From assembly GCF_007992195.1 (NCBI RefSeq), contig NZ_BJZU01000025.1, positions 1-33,479 on the forward strand: a stretch of DNA of 33,479 nucleotides. The letters run 5' to 3'. Within the stretch, counting starts at the first letter, position 1. Every line of letters starts with the position of its first letter. Source of the DNA: Methylobacterium oxalidis (lineage in GTDB: Bacteria; Pseudomonadota; Alphaproteobacteria; Rhizobiales; Beijerinckiaceae). Positions 23,901 to 31,100 of the stretch are shown here, one piece after another. The notes beneath the pieces were generated by a model. It worked only from the letters and a program-made list of their open reading frames with translations, was not told the origin of the DNA and ran no database searches. A program made the translations under genes and the position numbers.

Positions 23901-24160
23901 GTGGGACAGGCGGAGAAGCGTCTCGCGGGAATGCGGCGGAACCCGGCCGGCGACTGGACCATCGATGACATCGCGGTGGTCTGCCGGGCCTACGGCATCG
24001 ATTGCGTTCCGCCCGCCAGGGGCTCACACTACGACATCTCGCATGCGACGCGGCGGCGATCCTGACGGTGCCGGCCCGTAGGCCGGTCCGGCCCCACGAC
24101 ATCAGGGCCTTCGTCGCCTTCGTGGATGCGGTGAGAAGGGTGCGCGATGCGGGTGCGTGA
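23901..24160 (+). pseudogene. hicA: HicA-type toxin gene broken by a frameshift
   Basis: From GTG 23901 the frame reads GQAEKRLAGMRRNPAGDWTI, then DDIAVVCRAYGIDCVPPARGS and HYDISH, the N-terminal part of HicA mRNA interferases of the YcfA-like type with the Gly-Ser-His motif. It then goes astray and stops at 24063-24065. The missing C-terminus, AILTVPARRPVRPHDIRAF and on to DAVRRV, continues in another frame to the stop at 24158-24160. The shift lies between about 24041 and 24058, in a CGG/GCG-repetitive stretch. Either one base was lost (or two gained), or the assembly has an error there. The toxin would be inactive unless the frame is rescued. It precedes hicB with a 14-base overlap. Confidence 0.75.
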
Positions 24161-24371
24161 CTACCATGTGGAGGTGGACCGGGCACCGCCCGAGGAGGGC
24201 GGATACCTGATCGCGACCGTTCCGGACCTGCCCGGCTGCACCTCCGACGGGGACGATTGGGCGAGCGTCGAGGCCAACGTTGCGGACGCGATCGACACCT
24301 GGATCGCCGCGGCGCGGCGCCTCGGTCGCCCCGTTCCGCCGCCTGCCGCCATCGTGGAGAAGAGAGCCTGA
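24147..24371 (+). CDS. hicB: HicB-family antitoxin
   Basis: 74 residues. The HicB fold pattern is clear: YHVEVDRAPPEEGGYLIATV, then PDLPGCTSDGDDWASVEANV and ADAIDTWI. This compact form has no separate DNA-binding domain. It should neutralise HicA by direct binding and may help repress the operon. It overlaps the 3' end of the broken hicA by 14 bases, the usual arrangement for the toxin-first HicAB order. Its TGA overlaps a CTG that may start the cysteine synthase gene, so it may be read together with that gene. With hicA broken it may be a leftover antitoxin. Confidence 0.85.
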   Translation: MRVRDYHVEVDRAPPEEGGYLIATVPDLPGCTSDGDDWASVEANVADAIDTWIAAARRLGRPVPPPAAIVEKRA

Positions 24372-25405
24372 CCAGCCCCCGCCCCGACGTGCTCGCCGCC
24401 ATCGGCGGCACGCCCCTCATCCGGCTGCGCCGCGCCTCGGAGGAGACGGGCTGCACCATCCTCGGCAAGGCCGAGTTCCTGAACCCCGGCCTCTCGGTCA
24501 AGGACCGGGCGGCCCTCGCCATCGTGGAGGAGGCCGAGGCGCGCGGGCTGATCCGGCCCGGCGGCACCATCGTCGAGGGCACGGCGGGCAATACCGGGAT
24601 CGGCCTCGCCCTCGTGGCGAGCGTGCGCGGCTACCGCACCCTCATCGTGATCCCGGAGACCCAGTCCGAGGAGAAGAAGCAGACCCTGCGGCTCGCCGGC
24701 GCCCGCCTCGTCGAGGTGCCGGCCGTGCCCTTCGCCAACCCCGACAACTACGTCCACGTGGCCCGCCGCCTCGCCGAGCGGCTCGCCGCCACCGAGCCCG
24801 CGGGCGCCTTCTTCGCCGACCAGTTCGACAACGTCGCCAACCGCCGCGCCCACGCCGAGGGCACGGGCCCGGAGATCCACGAGGCGACCGGGGGCCGCGT
24901 CGACGGCTTCGTCTGCGCGGCGGGCACCGGCGGCACGCTGGCGGGCGTCGCCGAGGCGCTGCGGGCGCGAAACCCGGGCGTGCGGATCGCGCTCTCGGAC
25001 CCCGAGGGCTCGGCCCTCCACGCCTACTACACGACGGGCACGCTCAAGGCCGAGGGCTCCTCGATCACGGAGGGGATCGGCCAGGGCCGGGTGACCGGCA
25101 ACCTCGACGGCTTCGCCCCCGATCTCTCCTTCCGCATCCCCGACGCGGAGGCGCTCGAGATCGTGTTCCGGCTGATGCGCGAGGAGGGCCTGTCGCTCGG
25201 CGGCTCGTCCGGCATCAACGTGGCGGGCGCGATCCGTCTCGCGCGCGAACTCGGGCCCGGCCACACGGTCGCGACCATCCTGTGCGACGGCGCGGCCCGC
25301 TACGCCTCGAAGCTGTTCAACCCGGCCTTCCTGAAGGAGCGCGGCCTGCCGACGCCGGACTGGCTCTCGGCGCCCGCAGGACCGCTGCCGGACTGGCGCG
25401 CCTGA
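24368..25405 (+). CDS. cysK: Cysteine synthase (O-acetylserine sulfhydrylase family), non-ATG start
   Basis: 345 residues from the CTG at 24368. PLP-beta-family motifs are GGTPLIRL (13-20), the Schiff-base Lys45 in LSVKDRA, GTAGNTG (71-77), AAGTGGTLAG and GGSSGINVAGA. It makes cysteine from O-acetylserine and sulfide, using sulfide derived from the sulfate imported by the operon upstream. No in-frame ATG lies between the hicB stop and the conserved domain. CTG 24368 has GGAGAAGAGAG eight bases upstream and overlaps the hicB stop as CTGA. GTG 24389 lacks a ribosome site, and ATG 24257 would run through hicB. CTG is the best-supported start but unusual. Confidence 0.9.
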   Translation: MTSPRPDVLAAIGGTPLIRLRRASEETGCTILGKAEFLNPGLSVKDRAALAIVEEAEARGLIRPGGTIVEGTAGNTGIGLALVASVRGYRTLIVIPETQSEEKKQTLRLAGARLVEVPAVPFANPDNYVHVARRLAERLAATEPAGAFFADQFDNVANRRAHAEGTGPEIHEATGGRVDGFVCAAGTGGTLAGVAEALRARNPGVRIALSDPEGSALHAYYTTGTLKAEGSSITEGIGQGRVTGNLDGFAPDLSFRIPDAEALEIVFRLMREEGLSLGGSSGINVAGAIRLARELGPGHTVATILCDGAARYASKLFNPAFLKERGLPTPDWLSAPAGPLPDWRA

Positions 25406-25514
25406 GGGCGAAAGACGATTTCTGTTGAGGCTTCGCACGAAGCTTGAACGGAATTCATCCTTGCGACGTTGGACCGGTCAAGCTCGCGCCCCGCGGGCCG
25501 CGGAGACCGCGTCC

Positions 25515-25670
25515 ATGTCGCTGACCACCATCCTGCTCATCATCCTGATCCTGATCGTTCTCGGCGGCGGCAACTTCCTGGGCGGCGGGGCCTATCGCGG
25601 CCCGAGCTTCGGCCTCGGCGGCCTGCTCGTGATCATCCTGATCGTCCTGCTCGTGACCGGACGGGTCTGA
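25515..25670 (+). CDS. DUF3309 small membrane protein
   Basis: 51 residues. It begins MSLTTILLIILILIVLGGGN and ends GGLLVIILIVLLVTGRV: two hydrophobic helices around a Gly-rich turn, the pattern of the DUF3309 family common in Alphaproteobacteria. The function of the family is unknown; the products sit in the membrane. A perfect short inverted repeat GCTTCG-CA-CGAAGC lies upstream at 25430-25443. It converges on the next gene with a nine-base gap. Confidence 0.8.
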   Translation: MSLTTILLIILILIVLGGGNFLGGGAYRGPSFGLGGLLVIILIVLLVTGRV

Positions 25671-25679
25671 GGGCCCGCC

Positions 25680-27281
25680 TCAGCGCGGGCAGGTGACCGC
25701 CACCACGGCGGCCGCCACGGGCGCCGCGACCGCGCCGAGGCTTCCCGCCTCCGCGGCCGGGCCCGGGCGGATGCCGGCCTCGGCGAGAAAATCCATCGCG
25801 ACGGAGCCCGCGACGAGCGGGTAGCTCGTCGGCGGCGCCACCCCGGCGACCATCCGGGGCGCGGCGGGAAAGCGCGCGACGAGCCCCGCGAGCCGTCCCG
25901 CCCGGTCGAGCACCGGGGCGCCGGCCGCGCCCGGCTGCAACGGCGCGACAACGCCCCCCGACGCGCTGCCCGTGCCCGGCGCCAGCGTGGTGCCGCCGGC
26001 CCCGGCCCCGATCACCGCCAGCGCGTCCTCGGAGCCCGCCGGCTGCGCCCGGGCCGGCGGCAGGTTCGCGCCCGGCAGGGCGCCGGCCTCGAGCAGAGCG
26101 AGCCCGCGGGCGGGATCACTCCTGGCGAGGCGGGCCGCCGCCGTGCCGACGCGCGGGCTCGCGCAGCCTTCGAGGGGGGCGGACGCGGTGAGGACGCGCC
26201 CGGGCGCCACGATCAGTCCGGTGGCGGCCGGCGCCGCGGCCTCAACCGGGACGACGGGCCCCGGACGCGCCGGCGGGGCCGGCGCGGGCATCGGCGCGGC
26301 GACCGTCCTGGGGGCGGTCATCCTGGGGGCGGCCGTCGTGGGAGCGGCCGTCGTGGGAGCGGCGGCTGCCGTCGGGGAACCCTGCGGTGCGGCTTGAGCA
26401 GGGGGCTGAGCAGGGGGCTGGGCAGAGAGCTGTGCAGAGGGCTGGGCAGGCGCCTGGGGCGCCGCGGCCGGGAACGGCACGAAGGCGTTGGCCACCGCGA
26501 TCACCAGGCGGTCCACCTCGCCGGAGAGCGCCTTGTCGTAGCCGATCGTGAAGCCCCGGATGCCCGCCTCGCCCGCGACGTAGCGGATGTAGGACTTGCC
26601 CGTGCCCGTCTCGCCCGTCACCACGATGAAGTCCGGCCGCTTCAGCTTGTAGGTCACCTTGCGCTCCGGCCCCGGCCCGGTCGCGCGCTCGAACAGGGCG
26701 TCGAGGCTCGTCTCGCCGGGCGGGAAGGAGCGGCTCTCCAGCGTCACGCGCCCGTCCGCGCTCTGCCAGCGGGTGCCGCCGGGCAGGGGGGTGCGCTTCG
26801 GGAGCAGGCGCTCGGGCACGCCGAGCACGGCGCCGCTCGCCGGGTCCGGCCGCACGACGAAGCGGGCCGCCTTCCGCGCCGCCTCGCCCTCCGCCAGGAT
26901 CGCGGCGCGCAGCCGCGGCGCCAGGAGATCGTCCCCGGCCGCGCCGGCGCGGGTCCGGAAGCTCGCGAGCGCCTCGTAGGTGCGCCGCCCGAAGGTGCCG
27001 GCGATCACGCTGTTGTAGTCGCCGGTCCAGACGAGGGCGTCCTGCAATCCCTTCCGCTCGGCCTCCGGCAGCGCCTCGAACGCCGTTCGGGCGGCCTCGA
27101 AGGCGGGGTCGGGCGCGGCCGGGGCCGGGGGCTTCGGCCGGGCAGGGGGCGCCTGCGCCGCGGCGGGCCCGGCAAGAGCCGCGGCGAGGGCTGCGCCCAA
27201 GGCTGCGCCCAAGGCCGCATCGAAGGCGGCACGCAGGCAGGCCCCGCGCCCGAAGCCGGAAATGCTGTCCCGCCGCGTCAT
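25680..27281 (-). CDS. Secreted protein with peptidoglycan-binding-like region and degenerate trypsin-like domain
   Basis: 533 residues. A signal peptide ends near AAAQA (about residue 43). Residues about 55-115 (ARTAFEALPEAERKGLQDAL, DYNSVIAGTFGRRTYEALASF) resemble a peptidoglycan-binding helical repeat. A middle domain (about 150-275) ends RLVIAVANAFVPFP. Then comes a Pro/Ala/Gln-rich linker made of DNA-level tandem repeats (about 276-345), and a C-terminal trypsin-like barrel. In the barrel the triad appears lost: the His motif reads TASAP, the Asp position is in RGLALLE, and the Ser motif is GAAGAPVLD. It probably acts as a binding or scaffold protein in the periplasm rather than a protease. 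Confidence 0.8.
   Translation of the reverse strand: MTRRDSISGFGRGACLRAAFDAALGAALGAALAAALAGPAAAQAPPARPKPPAPAAPDPAFEAARTAFEALPEAERKGLQDALVWTGDYNSVIAGTFGRRTYEALASFRTRAGAAGDDLLAPRLRAAILAEGEAARKAARFVVRPDPASGAVLGVPERLLPKRTPLPGGTRWQSADGRVTLESRSFPPGETSLDALFERATGPGPERKVTYKLKRPDFIVVTGETGTGKSYIRYVAGEAGIRGFTIGYDKALSGEVDRLVIAVANAFVPFPAAAPQAPAQPSAQLSAQPPAQPPAQAAPQGSPTAAAAPTTAAPTTAAPRMTAPRTVAAPMPAPAPPARPGPVVPVEAAAPAATGLIVAPGRVLTASAPLEGCASPRVGTAAARLARSDPARGLALLEAGALPGANLPPARAQPAGSEDALAVIGAGAGGTTLAPGTGSASGGVVAPLQPGAAGAPVLDRAGRLAGLVARFPAAPRMVAGVAPPTSYPLVAGSVAMDFLAEAGIRPGPAAEAGSLGAVAAPVAAAVVAVTCPR
26306..26365. repeat. Tandem repeat, four 15-base units
   Basis: Four consecutive 15-base units resembling TCGTGGGAGCGGCCG, the last two nearly identical. 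They encode the TTAAP-type repeats of the linker of the protein on the minus strand. Copy number could vary by slippage. Confidence 0.7.
26396..26455. repeat. Tandem repeat, five 12-base units
   Basis: Five consecutive 12-base units, the first two identical (GAGCAGGGGGCT) and the next three diverged. They encode repeated Ala-Gln-Pro-Pro-type units in the flexible linker of the minus-strand protein. Confidence 0.72.
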
Positions 27282-27416
27282 GTGAGGCCGCCCCCGCGAT
27301 GCGCCGCGAGCTTGGCAGAGAGAGGCCGGAATGGCCAGGAGCCCGGGGCCGCCGCGAGCGAGGCGGGCCGGCCCGAGCGGCCGCCGGGCTTCCCTTCGGA
27401 CACGGGCTGACGCCCC

Positions 27417-27893
27417 TCAACCGTGCGCGGCGTTCACCAGCTCGGCGATCCGGTTGTCGGCCCGGCGGAGACGGCGGCAGAGCTCGCGGTTGATGTTCTG
27501 CATCACCATCGCGTAGGCGCGCAGGTCGGCCTTGTAGTAGGTGTAGAGGTTGCGGGCCGTGAGCTCGTAGAGCACGAGCGGGCTCTCCGCGACGAGGGTG
27601 GCGGATCGGTTCTGCACCTCGATCAGGGTCATCTCGCCGAAGAAGTCGCCGGGTCCCAGGCGATTGAGGTCGATCGCGCCCCCCGCGCTGCCGCGCTTGC
27701 TCACCGCGAGCGTCCCGGACTGGACCACGTACATCGAGCGCCCCGGCTCGCCCTCCGTCATGACGGTGGCGCCGGCCGCGAAGCGGCGCTCGACCAGCAT
27801 CGTGACGAGCAGGTCGAGGCTCTCGGCCGAGAGACCGCCGAAGAACGGTGTCTCGATCAGGAATGCCTTCAGCTCGGGCGACCCGTCAGCCAT
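27417..27893 (-). CDS. Stand-alone cyclic-nucleotide-binding domain protein
   Basis: 158 residues: one cNMP-binding domain of the CRP type and no helix-turn-helix. After FFGGLSAESLDLL come the beta-roll (FAAGATVMTEGEPGRSMYVV), the phosphate-binding cassette FGEM (85-88) with Arg96-Ser97-Ala98, and C-terminal helices to residue 158. The Arg of the cassette is kept, so cAMP or cGMP binding is plausible. It may regulate a partner protein, since no DNA-binding part is present. A GAGGGG sequence lies before the ATG. It is divergent from the alpha-2-macroglobulin gene over 234 bases. Confidence 0.9.
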   Translation of the reverse strand: MADGSPELKAFLIETPFFGGLSAESLDLLVTMLVERRFAAGATVMTEGEPGRSMYVVQSGTLAVSKRGSAGGAIDLNRLGPGDFFGEMTLIEVQNRSATLVAESPLVLYELTARNLYTYYKADLRAYAMVMQNINRELCRRLRRADNRIAELVNAAHG

Positions 27894-28127
27894 CGGCCCC
27901 TCGCACTCCGCCCCCGGAACGCGGCCGGCCCATCTTTGTGGACACTGTGCCCGCGCGCAACCGCCTTCCGGCGCCGCGTCAGGTGTCGACGCGCCCCGTC
28001 ATGCGGCAGCGGCCCTCTCCGTTGCGGCCGTCCGCGCAAGTGCTACGCTCCCGCCGGCAGGGCGCGCCCCTGGAGAATCGCCGGCCCCGTCGAGGCCGGC
28101 CCGGGCGCCGCAAGCGCGAGGCGGATC

Positions 28128-31100
28128 ATGGCGGGTTCTTCGAGGCTCGGGCGCCGGGTCGGCCTCCTCTGCGCGGCCCTGCTCGCGGGCGGCCTCCTCG
28201 GGGGCGAGGTCCGGGAGGCCGCCGCGCAGGCGCAAGCCGTGCCGGCCGCCCGCGGCGCGAGGCCGGCGCCCCAGAAGAGCTTCGCGCGCGAGGCGCTCGC
28301 GAGCGCCGGCGTCCGCCTGGAGACAGCCCTCAAGGGCGAGGCCGGCCTCGCCGCGCGGCCGGCGGCCCAGTCCCGCGCGGAGGGGGAGAAGTTTATCGAG
28401 GCCGGCAAGGCGGCCTTCGCGGTGGCGCCGCTCACGGCGGCCGTCGCGGCCGACCCGGGCGACTGGCGCAACTGGCTCGCCTACGCCCGCGCCGCCGACG
28501 CGCTCGGCCAGGACGAGACGAACGGCAGCGACTACGCGACCCGCTACCGCCTGCGCGAGCGGGCCCTCGCGGCCGCCTACCAAGCCTATCTGCGCGCCCG
28601 CACGGCGCCCGAGGAGGCCGAGGCGCTGGCCGTCCTGGCCGAGGCCCACGGCACCCAGTCCCAGTGGCGCCCGGCGCTCGAAGCCTATCGGGCGAGCCTC
28701 GCCCTCGACGACGTGGCCGAGGTCCGGCAGGCCTACGAGGAGGTGCGTGCCGAGCACGGCTTCCGCATCCTCGACTACAAGGTCGATTCGGACGCGGCCG
28801 CCCCGCGGGTCTGCTTCCAGTTCTCCGAGAGCCTCGCCCCGAAGACCGACTTCGCGCCCTTCGTCGCCGTCTCGGGCGCGGCGAACGCGGCGGTGACGGC
28901 GGAGGGCCAGCAGGTCTGCGTCGACGGGCTCCGCCACAGTCAGCGCTACGCCTTCGTCCTGCGCGAGGGCCTGCCCTCGGCGGTCGGAGAGAATCTCCTG
29001 AAATCGGCGGATTACGAGGTCTACGTCCGCGACCGCTCCCCCCAGGCGCGCTTCACCGGCCGCAACTACGTCCTGCCGCGCACCGGCCAGGCCGGCGTGC
29101 CCCTGGTCTCGGTGAACGCGCCGAAGCTCGACGTCGAGGTGCTGCGCATCGGCGACCGCGGCCTCCTTCCCACGCTCCGCTCGGAGGAGTTCCTGAGCCA
29201 GCTCAGCGGCGCCACCGCGCGCACCATCGCCGACCAGAAGGGCGTGCGGGTCTGGAAGGGGAGCCTCGACACCGCCAAGGCCGAGCCGAACCAGGAGGTC
29301 GTCACCGCCTTCCCCGTGCTGCAGGCGGTCGGCCGGCTGGAGCCCGGCCTCTACATCATGACGGCGCGCCCCTCCGGCACCGCCGCGCCGGGCGAGGAGG
29401 AGGGCGGCTACGAGCAGCAGGCGACGCAGTGGTTCGTGGTCTCCGACCTCGGGCTCACCGCCTTCAAGGGCCGCGACGGGGTGCACGTCTTCGCCCGCTC
29501 GCTGGCCAGCGCCGACGCGGTGGCGGGGGCCGAGATCCGGCTGGTCGCCCGCAACAACGAGGTGCTGGCCACCCGCCGGACCGATGCGGCCGGCCACGCC
29601 GCCTTCGACCCGGGCCTCGCCCGCGGCGAGGGCGGCATCGCGCCGGGCCTCGTCGTGGCCCAGCTCGGCGACGATTACGGCTTCCTCGACCTCGCCCAGA
29701 CCGCCTTCGACCTGACCGACCGCGGCGTGAAGGGACGGCCCGCGCCGGGCGCCGTCGACGCCTACGTGTTCCCCGAGCGCGGGGTCTACCGCTCCGGCGA
29801 GACGGTGCACCTGACCGCGCTCCTGCGGGACGCGCAGGGGCAGGCGGTGCCGGGGCTGCCGCTCACCCTCGTGGTCAAGCGGCCGGACGGCGTCGAGTAC
29901 CGCCGCGTGCAGGTGGCGGACCAGGGGATCGGCGGGCGCGCCCTGCCGCTGGCGCTGCTGCCGGGCGCGATGCACGGCACCTGGCGCGTGGCCGCCCACA
30001 CCGACCCGAAGGCCCTGGCCATCGGCGAGGCGAGCTTCCTCGTGGAGGATTACGTCCCCGAGCGCCTGGAGGTGAACCTCACCCCGAAGGCGCCCGCCCT
30101 GCGCCGGGGCGAGCCCGCCGAGATCGCGGTGGCGGCCCGCTACCTCTACGGCGCGCCGGGCGCCGGGCTCGAGGTCTCGGGCAGCGTCGCGGTGCAGGCC
30201 GCGGCGACCTCCGGCATCAAGGGGCTCGACGGGTTCTCGATCGGCCTCGACGACGAGGCGGTGGAGGCGACGACGGCGGAACTGGAGCAGCGCGCCACCA
30301 CCGACGCCGAGGGAAGCGCCGCGGTGACGGTGCCGATCGAGGCCGTGGCGGCGCCCCGGCCGCTCGAGGCGCGCATCACCCTTCAGGTCGGCGAGCCCGG
30401 CGGCCGGGCTCTCAGCCGCAGCCTGACCCTGCCGATCCTGCCGGACGGCCCGGTCCTCGCCATCCGCAAGGGCTTCAGCGGCGACCTGCCGGAGGGCGCG
30501 CCCGCGACCTTCGAGGTGGTGATGGCCGCCCCCGACGGGCGGCGCCTCGCCAAGAGCGGCGTGACCTGGACCCTGTCGCGCCTGGAGCAGACCTACCAAT
30601 GGTACCGGGCGGACGGGCGCTGGTCGTTCGAGCCCGTGAAGTCGGTCCGCCGCGTGGCGGACGGGCGCATCGATCTCGCGGCCGGCGAGCCCGCCCGGAT
30701 CGTGGCGCCCGCCAGCTTCGGCCGGTACCGGCTGGAGGCCAGCGTGCCGGGCGAGCCCGGCGCCGCGGCGAGCGTCGGCTTCAGCGTCGGCTGGGGCGGG
30801 GGCGAGACCGCGGACGTGCCCGACCTCCTCGACCTCACCCTCGACAAGGCGTCCTACGCGGGCGGGGAGAGCCTGCGGGCCCGCCTCGCCCCGAAGTTCA
30901 GGGGCCGCGCCACCCTCGCGGTGGTGAGCGACAGGGTGCAGGCGGTGCTCGACGTGGCGGTGCCCGAGGGCGGGACCACGGTGACGATCCCGGTCAGGCC
31001 CGAATGGGGGGCGGGCGCCTACCTCGTGGCGAGCGCCTTCCGGCCCCTCGACCAGGCGGCCAAGCGCCTGCCGGGCCGGGCGCTCGGTGTGGCCTGGTTC

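Noticed and set aside
25430..25443. Perfect inverted repeat GCTTCG-CA-CGAAGC as a terminator of the cysteine synthase gene
   Set aside because: It has a two-base loop and no T-run. An operator for the DUF3309 gene is equally possible, so no call was made.
25451..25471. EcfG-type promoter before the DUF3309 gene (GGAAT-N12-CGTT)
   Set aside because: The spacer is four to five bases too short for EcfG recognition.
26560..26620. Walker-A-like GETGTGKS in the minus-strand secreted protein
   Set aside because: The protein is exported and has no Walker B or nucleotide-binding fold. In my recollection related periplasmic proteins have a Gly/Lys-rich turn at this place, so the match is likely chance.
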